Shown piece after piece: positions 8,439-16,123 of a stretch of DNA of 23,566 bases. The stretch covers positions 1-23,566 of the forward strand of contig VGDJ01000002.1 in assembly GCA_016869775.1 (NCBI GenBank), read 5' to 3'. A model generated the notes under the pieces. The model was not told the origin of the DNA, made no database searches, and saw only the letters and a list, made by a program, of their open reading frames with translations. The DNA comes from Alphaproteobacteria bacterium (GTDB taxonomy: Bacteria; Pseudomonadota; Alphaproteobacteria; Rickettsiales; UBA1997). The stretch's first letter is position 1; every line of letters begins with the position of its first letter. A program made the translations under genes and the position numbers.

Positions 8439-8961
8439 ATCAACTTTAACAAACCTAAAAAAACTAATTTGTTTATTGATTTTATTTAATTCGTGCGCTT
8501 GCACTAAATACTGGTATAAGCCGATGGGCTGGATATTTAAAAACATTCCAAAAGATGGCACTCCAGGATATAAACTAGGCTGGATTCATGGATGCGAATC
8601 TGGACTTGGCACGCAATTTGGTGGGGCAATTTATCAATCTTTTTATACTTGGAAGCGCGACCCCGATATCGCCTCATCAAATCCAGACTACAATAAAATT
8701 CGTAAAAGATATAAAAAAGAACTGAAAGATATTAATTGGAATAATACCGCCGAGATAAAAAAGAATTTAAATGACTACAACACTGTTTTTTGGATGGGTC
8801 ACTATTTTTGCAGACAAACTATCATTGGCACTCTTAAAACTGCCGATATGGCCCCGCCAGTTGCCGACGAAGAAAGATACGATCCGATGGCTCATAGTCT
8901 TGGTAATATATTCAAAATGACTGGCATAGGCGATACTCGGATCGGCACGGGATTGTGGTAA
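8428..8961 (+). CDS. Two-cysteine lipoprotein, array member 5
   Basis: This 177-residue protein starts at the ATG at 8428, 11 bases inside the end of member 4. The signal segment (about 11-20) ends at FNSCAC, so Cys23 or Cys25 is the lipidation candidate. The signature is PGYKLGWIHGC (Cys56, preceded by DGT) and NDYNTVFWMGHYFC (Cys128). The cysteines are 72 residues apart rather than 41-45 because a lysine- and asparagine-rich insert of about 30 residues sits between them. A C-terminal extension follows the second cysteine, with a Gly-rich end. It is the last array gene; its stop is 13 bases from the dxs stop on the opposite strand, with no terminator hairpin in between. Confidence 0.8.
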   Translation: MVNKSTLTNLKKLICLLILFNSCACTKYWYKPMGWIFKNIPKDGTPGYKLGWIHGCESGLGTQFGGAIYQSFYTWKRDPDIASSNPDYNKIRKRYKKELKDINWNNTAEIKKNLNDYNTVFWMGHYFCRQTIIGTLKTADMAPPVADEERYDPMAHSLGNIFKMTGIGDTRIGTGLW

Positions 8962-8974
8962 ATTATTAAGGATA

Positions 8975-10894
8975 TTAATTTAATTTGGCGATTAAATCCA
9001 CAATAAAATCAACCCCCAAATTGCCATTGATGCGCATTTTTGCGATGTCATTTTGTTCAATAAACTCATCTTTCATAAACAGCGATCGAAATTTACATTT
9101 GCCATCATCAAGGACAGAAGAATTATGCAAAAAATTGCCCACCAAACTGCCAAAACCGCCAATTGCACCCTCTTCGATAGTTATCAATAATTGATGAGTT
9201 TGAGCTAAATTTAGTACCAAATCCTCATCAAAAGGCTTGGCAAATCTGGCATCAACTATGGTTATTTCTAAATTATATTGTTGCTTTAAAATTTTACTGA
9301 CCTCAATGACATTTTCTAAAATGGTGCCGAGAGCCATAACTGCTACTTTCGAGCCTTTTTGAAGAATTTTTGCTTTACCAATTTCAAGAATTTCGTTGTC
9401 ATTAAAATCAATATCACAATTGGCTTCAGCTCGAGGAAATCTGAAGGCACTCGGACCATTATTAATATTTTGTGCAGTATTTATCATTTTAACTAATTCT
9501 TGACCATTTGAAGGTGCCATAACAGTAAAATTCGGAATATTAACCAAATAAGCTATATCAAACGAACCCGCATGAGTCGGACCATCAGCTCCAACAAAAC
9601 CCGCTCTATCAATCGCAAATCTAACTGGCAATTTTTGCAAAGCTACGTCATGAATTATTTGATCGTAGGCTCTTTGCAAAAAGGTCGAATAAATTGCACA
9701 AAATGGCTTCATACCCTCTGCCGCAAGACCTGCTGAAAAAGTTACCGCATGTTGCTCGGCAATACCAACATCGAAAATTCTCGCAGAATGATCTTTCGCA
9801 AAAACATCAAGCCCAGTTCCGCTTGGCATCGCAGCGGTGATGGCTAAAATTTTATCATCACTATTTGCGCTTTTGGCTAATTTAGTGCCAAAAATTTTTG
9901 AAAAAGTTAAAAATTGTGATGAAGATTTTTTTTGGATTCCAGTTGAAGGATCAAAACTTGAAACCGCATGAAGCTTGTCACTACTTTGCATTTTATCGGT
10001 CAACCCCTTGCCTTTTTGAGTAACGCAATGAATTAGGATTGGATCAGAAGATTTGTCGTCACGAATATTTTGTAAAATTGGAATCAAAATATCTAAATTA
10101 TGCCCGTCGATTGGGCCAATATAATAAAATCCTAGCTCTTCAAAAATATTACCTCCCATCCACCAGTCTTTGAGAGATTTTTCAAATTTTCGCGGATATT
10201 TGCCGACGGAATTAGGTAATTTATCGACAACTTTTTTCGACAAATCACGAATCTTTAAATATGATTTAGAGGAAGCTAGGCGCGAAAAATAATGCGACAT
10301 CGCTCCAGTTGGGGGTGCAATCGACATATCGTTGTCATTCAAAATCACGATCAAACGATTATCGTTAAAATATTCATTTTCGAGTGCGCCTGCGTTATTC
10401 ATTGCTTCAAACGCCATGCCAGCCGACATTGCACCATCTCCTATTACCGCAATAACATGTGATTTTTCTTGTTTAAATTTTTTAGCAACAGAAATACCAA
10501 GCCCCGCTGAAATCGAGGTCGAACTGTGCCCTGCCCCAAACGGATCGTATTCACTTTCTTCGCGACGAGTAAAACCAGCCAAACCATTAGGTTTTCTAAT
10601 GGTGTGCATTTTGTGACGTCGACCAGTTAAGATTTTATGTGGATAGGCTTGGTGACCAACATCCCAGATTAATTTATCGTGCGGAGTATCAAAAACATAG
10701 TGCAAAGCACAAGTAAGCTCAACAACGCCAAGCCCAGCTCCCAAATGACCACCAGTTTTTGCAACACTAGCAATGGTTTCTTGTCTCAATTCATCAGAAA
10801 TTTGTTTAATTTCATCAATAGAAAATTGTTTTAAATCGTGTGGAAAATTAACTTTATCAAGAAGCGGAGTAGTTGATTTTGCTGGATTAGTCAT
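8975..10894 (-). CDS. dxs: 1-deoxy-D-xylulose-5-phosphate synthase
   Basis: This 639-residue thiamine-diphosphate enzyme condenses pyruvate and glyceraldehyde 3-phosphate to DXP. DXP is the entry to MEP isoprenoid synthesis and also the precursor for pyridoxine and thiamine. Seen are GGHLGAGLG (48-56), WDVGHQAYPHKILTGRR (77-93), GHSSTS (122-127), the ThDP/metal motif GDGAMSAG (152-159) with NN at 166-167, and the transketolase-like DRAGFVGADGPTHAG block in the middle domain. The length is standard. It is transcribed away from the MFS-pdxJ pair, across a region that contains a 28-base palindrome. PdxJ, encoded on the other side, uses DXP directly. The ATG is preceded only by A/T-rich sequence. 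Confidence 0.97.
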   Translation of the reverse strand: MTNPAKSTTPLLDKVNFPHDLKQFSIDEIKQISDELRQETIASVAKTGGHLGAGLGVVELTCALHYVFDTPHDKLIWDVGHQAYPHKILTGRRHKMHTIRKPNGLAGFTRREESEYDPFGAGHSSTSISAGLGISVAKKFKQEKSHVIAVIGDGAMSAGMAFEAMNNAGALENEYFNDNRLIVILNDNDMSIAPPTGAMSHYFSRLASSKSYLKIRDLSKKVVDKLPNSVGKYPRKFEKSLKDWWMGGNIFEELGFYYIGPIDGHNLDILIPILQNIRDDKSSDPILIHCVTQKGKGLTDKMQSSDKLHAVSSFDPSTGIQKKSSSQFLTFSKIFGTKLAKSANSDDKILAITAAMPSGTGLDVFAKDHSARIFDVGIAEQHAVTFSAGLAAEGMKPFCAIYSTFLQRAYDQIIHDVALQKLPVRFAIDRAGFVGADGPTHAGSFDIAYLVNIPNFTVMAPSNGQELVKMINTAQNINNGPSAFRFPRAEANCDIDFNDNEILEIGKAKILQKGSKVAVMALGTILENVIEVSKILKQQYNLEITIVDARFAKPFDEDLVLNLAQTHQLLITIEEGAIGGFGSLVGNFLHNSSVLDDGKCKFRSLFMKDEFIEQNDIAKMRINGNLGVDFIVDLIAKLN

Positions 10895-10997
10895 TTATAA
10901 AAATATTTTAAATTTATTTTGTAAAAGATAATTGCTTGGGCTAAAGTTCGCTTGCATCAGTCATTCTAAAATCAAACTTAAGCACTGAATATCAATC

Positions 10998-11025
10998 ATT
11001 ATTATGCAAACTTTTGCATAATAAT
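10998..11025. promoter_or_regulatory. Perfect 28-base inverted repeat in the dxs / MFS-pdxJ divergent region
   Basis: The arms ATTATTATGCAAA (10998-11010) and TTTGCATAATAAT (11013-11025) are exact reverse complements around a central CT. It lies about 104 bases upstream of the dxs start and 47 bases upstream of the MFS start. No T-run follows on either strand and no gene ends here, so an intrinsic terminator is unlikely. A dimeric-regulator operator acting on one or both divergent promoters fits the position best. The regulator is unknown. Confidence 0.55.
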
Positions 11026-11071
11026 TAGCACGAAAATTTTAGTCGCGCTTAATAAAATCACAAGTGAGCAA

Positions 11072-12223
11072 ATGGTTCAAAATCTTAAAAATTTACTTTT
11101 TATTCGTGAAACTAAATTTATTTATTTGAGTTTTTTTTGCTTCGCTTCAGCCATCGGTGCTAATTTGGTAACTTTCCCAACTTTGTTAAAAAAAAACCAC
11201 ATCGACCCTTCGCAAATCGGCTTAGCCTTTGGTGTAGAAATGTTTGGCATGGCCTTAATGTCATTTTTTATAAGTAGATTTGTCGGCAAAATTGGCATTT
11301 TTAAAGCTATAAAATATGCTTCTATTACTTACTCTTTCTTAATTTTAATAAGTTTTTTTTATTTTAGTTATTATTGGTGGCTATTACTAGTTTTTATTCT
11401 TGGTTGCTGTTGGTTAATAATGGCTATTACTCGAATTTCGTGGCTAAATAATTTGGTAACCAGCGAAGATCGTGGCGTTGCCCTTGGCATTTTTAGCGCT
11501 TTAATCTCGCTTGGAGTTGCCTTTGGTCCAGTATTGGTAAAAATTTTTGGTGCCGAAAGTTATTTTTCATTTTTATGTGCAAGTCTTTTAGCGCTTTGTG
11601 CTTTTCTGGCTTTAATTCCTCTTCGAAAAAACATTAATTTTACAATTAATAATCAACGAATTTCATTGAAAGAATTTTACAAAAAAAACCCCAATAGTTT
11701 TTGGAGTCGATTTTTTCTCGACTTCACCACTTATGTAATTACATCGCTTTCAGTGGTGTTTGGCACTTCAATTGGCTTAAGCCCCGAATTATCTGGTTTA
11801 TTCATCACCACTTACATGGCGAGCGGTTTTTTTGACATAATTGTTGGTTTTATTTTAAAAAAAGTTCCCGCTAAAAAGCTTATCAATATTGGATTCTTAG
11901 GCTGTTTATATTGTTTTTTATTAGTAAGTTTATACCAAAAATCTTATGCGCTATTAATTTTGTTATTTTTCATTTTTGGACTTTTTATCGCCTGCATTTA
12001 TGTCTCGGTTTTCAAAATGATGAATGATGATTACAAGTCAGAAGAATTAGTTTCTGCCAACGCCACTTTTCAATTTGTAGGCACTTGCGGAGCGCTTTTT
12101 GGCACCGTTATTGGCGGTTTGATGATTAAATATTTCGGTGCTCAAGGCTTTCCCATTATCATTTGTTTTGGAGCCTTATTTTATTTAACATTTTTAGTAA
12201 TTTATGAAAAAACCAAAAAATAA
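11072..12223 (+). CDS. Major facilitator superfamily transporter
   Basis: This 383-residue membrane protein has about 12 hydrophobic segments in two halves, as in MFS carriers. The loop after the second helix (SRFVGKIGIFKAIKY) matches the MFS motif A region in a relaxed form. A charged stretch around residues 188-215 is the probable central loop. The substrate cannot be read from sequence. The gene begins 47 bases after the palindrome and overlaps the pdxJ start by 20 bases, so the two are almost certainly one transcript and translationally coupled. This makes transport of a vitamin B6 compound or a precursor a testable idea, not an assignment. A weak purine stretch (GTGAG) precedes the ATG, the nearest thing to a ribosome-binding site in the window. 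Confidence 0.85.
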   Translation: MVQNLKNLLFIRETKFIYLSFFCFASAIGANLVTFPTLLKKNHIDPSQIGLAFGVEMFGMALMSFFISRFVGKIGIFKAIKYASITYSFLILISFFYFSYYWWLLLVFILGCCWLIMAITRISWLNNLVTSEDRGVALGIFSALISLGVAFGPVLVKIFGAESYFSFLCASLLALCAFLALIPLRKNINFTINNQRISLKEFYKKNPNSFWSRFFLDFTTYVITSLSVVFGTSIGLSPELSGLFITTYMASGFFDIIVGFILKKVPAKKLINIGFLGCLYCFLLVSLYQKSYALLILLFFIFGLFIACIYVSVFKMMNDDYKSEELVSANATFQFVGTCGALFGTVIGGLMIKYFGAQGFPIIICFGALFYLTFLVIYEKTKK

Positions 12224-12932
12224 AATTAGATTAGGTGTCAACATTGATCATATCGCCACAATTCGTAATGCTCGAGGAGGGACACATCCCGATCCAGTTT
12301 TAGGAGCGATTTTGGCACAAAAAAGTGGAGCTGACGGCATTACCATTCACTTACGTGAAGACCGTCGACATATTCGCGACGAAGATTTGGCGCGCCTAAA
12401 ACAACATATCAAAATTCCGATTAATTTAGAAATGGCGTGCACAACTGAAATGCTAAAAATCGCCATCAAAACCAAACCCAATGCGGTTTGTATCGTCCCC
12501 GAAAAACGCCAAGAAATCACCACCGAGGGCGGATTAGATTTAATAAAAAATTATGACAAAATTCGCGATTGCATCACTCAACTCAAAAAAAATAAAATTC
12601 GCATTTCGCTTTTTATTGACGCAAATATCGAACAAATTCAAATGGCTCATCAACTCAAAGCTGACATAGTTGAAATTCATACTGGTGAGTTTTGTCAACT
12701 TAAAGGCTCGAAACAAATTCAAGAATTTAATAAAATCAAAAAATGTTTTGAACTTGCTTCAAGCCTTGGTTTAGAATGTCATGCTGGACATGGCTTAAAC
12801 TATGAAACTGCTAAAAAAATTGTGAAAATTCCTCAAATAAAAGAGTTAAATATTGGACATTTTATAATTGGAGAAGCGATATTTGATGGTCTTTCAAAGG
12901 TAATTAAAAAAATGCAAAAAATGTTAAGGTAG
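12204..12932 (+). CDS. pdxJ: Pyridoxine 5'-phosphate synthase
   Basis: This 242-residue TIM-barrel enzyme condenses 1-deoxy-D-xylulose 5-phosphate with 3-amino-2-oxopropyl phosphate to pyridoxine 5'-phosphate, the last ring-forming step of DXP-dependent vitamin B6 synthesis. Visible landmarks are GVNIDHIATIRNARGG (11-26), the TIHLREDRRHIRDED block with the catalytic His49, NLEMA with a conserved Glu, and CHAGHGLNYET with the late catalytic histidine. Length and motifs match the family. Its start lies inside the MFS gene 3' end. It converges on the YgjP-like gene across 43 A/T-rich bases with no hairpin. Together with dxs on the opposite side, it shows that PLP can be made de novo. Confidence 0.97.
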   Translation: MKKPKNKIRLGVNIDHIATIRNARGGTHPDPVLGAILAQKSGADGITIHLREDRRHIRDEDLARLKQHIKIPINLEMACTTEMLKIAIKTKPNAVCIVPEKRQEITTEGGLDLIKNYDKIRDCITQLKKNKIRISLFIDANIEQIQMAHQLKADIVEIHTGEFCQLKGSKQIQEFNKIKKCFELASSLGLECHAGHGLNYETAKKIVKIPQIKELNIGHFIIGEAIFDGLSKVIKKMQKMLR

Positions 12933-12975
12933 TTTTGATTTTTGTTTAAATTTAATTTTCAATTTTAAGACGAAA

Positions 12976-13710
12976 TTAATCTACTTTGAGGTTTTTTAGA
13001 CTCCGCCAATTTGGCATTAATTCGTCCATTTTCGCATAAAATTTTTGACCGTGATTTTGCACAAAAAAATGGGCAATTTCATGGACAATTACATATTCAA
13101 TAAACTCAATTTTATAATGAATTAAACTCAAGCTGAGCCAAATTCTTTTATGTCGCGGATTACAGCTTCCGTAGCGGGTATGCATTTTTTTGATTCCTAA
13201 AAATTCAACTTTAACTTGAGCAATTTTTTGCCATTTTTCAAGAAGCTGAAAGGCGATTTCTGATAATTTATCGCGCAAAAACTTTTCCAATATTTTGTTT
13301 TTATTTAATTCATCACACTTTTCAAAATTTATTAAAAATATTGAACCAGCCACCTCTTCATCTTGATTAAAATCGATTTCGACTCTTGGTTTTGTATGAT
13401 CAGATTTTAATTCGATACGATAAGTTTTTCCCAAATATCTAATTATTTTGGCTTGAAAATTGAAATTTGATAAATTTTTATGCAGAATTTTTTGACGATT
13501 TTGTTCAATCCACAACAATTTTTTATTCACAAAGTTATGAATTATTTGCGAATTAGTTTTAAGTGGCGCACAAATCTTAAGACTTGCATCACGAGCATTA
13601 ATTTTTAAATAAATTCGATTAATTTTTTTGTAATCAATTTGAATGCTGAGACCTTCAAGGTCAATAATCTCTGAATTGTAAATTTTGCGTTTAAAGGTAC
13701 TTCTGGTCAA
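12976..13710 (-). CDS. YgjP/DUF45-type metallopeptidase (M48-like)
   Basis: This 244-residue protein has the YgjP family layout: an N-terminal beta-rich region and a C-terminal zinc-peptidase-like core. The zinc motif VHEIAHF has His210, Glu211 and His214, followed by NH (219-220), which often supplies the third ligand. The preceding block, MHTRYGSCNPRHKRIWLS, matches the family's R-W-G-S-C-x5-I-x-L-N pattern. The only reasonable start is TTG at 13710: an in-frame TAA lies 9 bases upstream, and the next methionine is deep in the conserved core. It is the last gene of the pgsA-rmuC group, 34 bases after rmuC. The substrate is unknown, and no signal peptide is seen, so a cytoplasmic location is expected. 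Confidence 0.85.
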   Translation of the reverse strand: MTRSTFKRKIYNSEIIDLEGLSIQIDYKKINRIYLKINARDASLKICAPLKTNSQIIHNFVNKKLLWIEQNRQKILHKNLSNFNFQAKIIRYLGKTYRIELKSDHTKPRVEIDFNQDEEVAGSIFLINFEKCDELNKNKILEKFLRDKLSEIAFQLLEKWQKIAQVKVEFLGIKKMHTRYGSCNPRHKRIWLSLSLIHYKIEFIEYVIVHEIAHFFVQNHGQKFYAKMDELMPNWRSLKNLKVD

Positions 13711-13744
13711 TTTTATTTATAATTTTAACTTTAAGGGCGAAGCT

Positions 13745-15199
13745 TTATACTTCATCATCGGAGGATATTTCAAAATCGATGGGGATTTTTTTGTCAGACT
13801 TTAAACCTAAATTTTTTAGTTTTTCTGCCTGCGACAAAAGATTTCCATTGCCCTCGCGTAATTGTCTGATTGCATTATCATATGAATCTTTTGAAGCATC
13901 GAGTTTTCTTCCAATTTCAAGTAAAGATTCGGTAAAACTCACAAATTTGTTATATAATTTTTCACCACGATTAACAATCGCCATGGCGTTTTTACTTTGC
14001 ATTTCACGCTTCCATAAATCATCAATAATTTTAAGACACGCAATCAAATTAGTCGGACTTACCAATAAAATTCTTTTGCTGTAGGCATAGGCCCATAAAT
14101 TTTTATCTGATTGAATTGCCAATAAATATGCGGGCTCGACCGGCATAAACATTATGGTAAAATCAAGAGACTTTTCAAGTTCATCATATTTTTTTTCAGC
14201 TAGACTATCGATATGATTTTTGACTGATTTTAAATGTTCTTCGAGGTATTTTTGCGACTCCGCCTCATTGGTAACTTCGCAGAATTTATTATAAGAAATA
14301 AGCGATACTTTAGAGTCTGTAATGATTAAGCGATTATCGGGTAAATGAATTTGAAAATCTGGTCGTAAATTTTTACCATCATCATTATTGAATGATTTTT
14401 CTTTAAAATAATGAATATCTTTTTGCAGACCAGAATGCTGGAGAATGGTTTCAAGAATCATCTCGCCCCAATTGCCTTGTTTTTTGGAATTGCCCTTTAG
14501 AGCGCTCGCCAAATTATTGGCCTCACTAGAAACTTTATTAGTTTGCTCAAATAGCGATTTGATTTGCTCTTGCAACACCAATCGCTCTTTCGAATCTTTA
14601 TCGTATGTATCAGCAACTTGTTTTTTAAAGTTATTGATATTTTGACCTAGAGGCTCAAGTATTTGCAAGATATTTAATTTGTTAATCTCTGTAAATTTTT
14701 CAGATTTTTCTTGTAAAATTTTATTTGCTAAATTTTCAAAGTTCAGTTGAAAAGTTTTTTGCAAATCTTCGACTTCTTTTTTTTGATTATCGATTTTTTC
14801 TTGAAGGTATTTAGTTTTCGACTCAAGTTGACCATTGATCAAACCTAAATTTTGACATTTATCACTCAAAATGTGGTTTTTTTCTTCAAATTCGGTGAGT
14901 TTTTTTACAGTATTTTGCATATTTTGTTGTGAAGTCACTAAAAAAGCCTGAACTTCGGCCAAATTTTTTTCGAGATTGTCTTTTTTTTCAGAAATTTCAG
15001 TGATGATATTTTGATATTTTTGGCATTCGTTATTTTTGGTGGACAATTTTTCAAGATTAATGGAAATTTCAATATTTTTGTGACCAATTTCTTGCTTCAA
15101 AACCTCAAATTGTCCGTGGGTTTGACGATTTTGCTTAAGAATGTAAAACATTCCGCTAATTAATAAAAAATTGATAAAAAGAGAAAATAACAGAAACAT
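13745..15199 (-). CDS. rmuC: RmuC-family DNA recombination protein
   Basis: This 484-residue protein has an N-terminal membrane segment (residues 2-20), a long coiled coil (about 25-235) and a C-terminal RmuC domain. The domain shows GNWGEMILE (242-250), RPDFQIHLP followed by the nuclease-like ITDSKVSL core (about 280-302), and a later PVEPAYLLA block. RmuC proteins are predicted PD-(D/E)XK-like nucleases. In E. coli, RmuC limits inversion between short inverted repeats; the biochemical role is poorly defined. It starts 3 bases after the pgsA stop. The acidic C-terminal tail (SSDDEV) is probably disordered. Confidence 0.93.
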   Translation of the reverse strand: MFLLFSLFINFLLISGMFYILKQNRQTHGQFEVLKQEIGHKNIEISINLEKLSTKNNECQKYQNIITEISEKKDNLEKNLAEVQAFLVTSQQNMQNTVKKLTEFEEKNHILSDKCQNLGLINGQLESKTKYLQEKIDNQKKEVEDLQKTFQLNFENLANKILQEKSEKFTEINKLNILQILEPLGQNINNFKKQVADTYDKDSKERLVLQEQIKSLFEQTNKVSSEANNLASALKGNSKKQGNWGEMILETILQHSGLQKDIHYFKEKSFNNDDGKNLRPDFQIHLPDNRLIITDSKVSLISYNKFCEVTNEAESQKYLEEHLKSVKNHIDSLAEKKYDELEKSLDFTIMFMPVEPAYLLAIQSDKNLWAYAYSKRILLVSPTNLIACLKIIDDLWKREMQSKNAMAIVNRGEKLYNKFVSFTESLLEIGRKLDASKDSYDNAIRQLREGNGNLLSQAEKLKNLGLKSDKKIPIDFEISSDDEV

Positions 15200-15202
15200 A
15201 AT

Positions 15203-15805
15203 TTACATATTTTTAAAACTGGCACGAAAGTAAGAGTAACCAGTGATTACAGTTAAAATTGCTGCCAAACAAAATAAAATTTTCGCCAAAACACTAATTA
15301 CCGAAATTAATAAATATTTTATTTCAACCTCAATATAACCTCCAAACCATTGATATAAAACATATGCTGATCCGTTTTCACCAAGCAACAAACCTCCTAT
15401 CCCAAACATTTGTACTGCGGTTTTATATTTTGCCAAAATACTAACTGGGACTCGCACATTAACTTCTGCTAAATACTCTCTAAGCCCAGAAACCAACACC
15501 TCGCGAGCGATAATTATAAGACCAGGAAATAAAATCCATGGGTTGGTTGGATTAAATTTTATGAGCATAACTATTGTGACGATAACCAATAATTTATCAG
15601 CGATTGGATCAAGACAGCGTCCAAAATTTGATTGAACTCGCATTGAGCGCGCTAAATAACCATCAAAATAATCTGTGATTGCAGCAATTCCAAATAGCAA
15701 AGCCGTTATAACATTTGAAAACATTCCGGGGATATAAAATGCTCCGATCAGAAGCGGAATTAGAATAATCCGCAACAATGTAAGAAAATTAGGAATTTGA
15801 TTCAT
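15203..15805 (-). CDS. pgsA: CDP-diacylglycerol-glycerol-3-phosphate 3-phosphatidyltransferase
   Basis: This 200-residue inner-membrane enzyme transfers a phosphatidyl group from CDP-diacylglycerol to glycerol 3-phosphate, the committed step to phosphatidylglycerol and cardiolipin. The CDP-alcohol phosphotransferase motif D-G-x2-A-R-x8-G-x3-D-x3-D is complete: Asp48, Gly49, Ala52, Arg53, Gly62, Asp66 and Asp70. The N-terminal MNQIPNFLTLLRI segment is typical of PgsA. Several hydrophobic helices follow the motif, and the length is standard. It is transcribed 71 bases after xseB, a gap large enough for its own promoter, and is followed almost without gap by rmuC. Confidence 0.95.
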   Translation of the reverse strand: MNQIPNFLTLLRIILIPLLIGAFYIPGMFSNVITALLFGIAAITDYFDGYLARSMRVQSNFGRCLDPIADKLLVIVTIVMLIKFNPTNPWILFPGLIIIAREVLVSGLREYLAEVNVRVPVSILAKYKTAVQMFGIGGLLLGENGSAYVLYQWFGGYIEVEIKYLLISVISVLAKILFCLAAILTVITGYSYFRASFKNM

Positions 15806-15876
15806 TGGATTTTGTGTATTTATCTGGAATTGTTATATAAGAGCAGATTTTTTAATTAAAATTATTATAATTTCTA

Positions 15877-16110
15877 TTAACTTTTCTTATCTATTATAAC
15901 TTTATCAATTTTCATTTTTGCTTCATTAAGCCTTGAATTACAGTGCTCTTTAAGGGAATTTCCTTCTTCGTAGAGCTCAATCATTTGTTCAAGATTGATT
16001 TTTTGTGATGACAAAATTTGTGCAACTTCCTCAAGCCTAGAAATAGCTTCTTCAAAAGACATCTTGGAAATCTTTTTTAAATTATTTTTTTCAATTTGTA
16101 CGTTGGTCAT
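15877..16110 (-). CDS. xseB: Exodeoxyribonuclease VII small subunit
   Basis: This 77-residue protein matches XseB, the small subunit that decorates XseA in the single-strand-specific exonuclease VII. The core MSFEEAISRLEEV (residues 17-29), an L-E-Q-M-I-E-L-Y-E-E-G block and a C-terminal helix ending in lysines are the family pattern. The start at 16110 was chosen because the frame upstream of it overlaps purF and shows no XseB-like residues. It lies 13 bases after the purF stop, so it is probably co-transcribed with purF. The partner xseA is not in this window. Confidence 0.93.
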   Translation of the reverse strand: MTNVQIEKNNLKKISKMSFEEAISRLEEVAQILSSQKINLEQMIELYEEGNSLKEHCNSRLNEAKMKIDKVIIDKKS

Positions 16111-16123
16111 ATATTCTTTATTT

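Noticed and set aside
6805..8961. Assignment of the array to the DUF2799 family
   Set aside because: The spaced YxxGxxDG pattern is only loosely similar, and the conserved paired cysteines and spacing are different; not enough to name the family.
10998..11025. Palindrome read as an intrinsic terminator
   Set aside because: It lies between two divergent starts, and neither side has a T-run or an upstream gene end.
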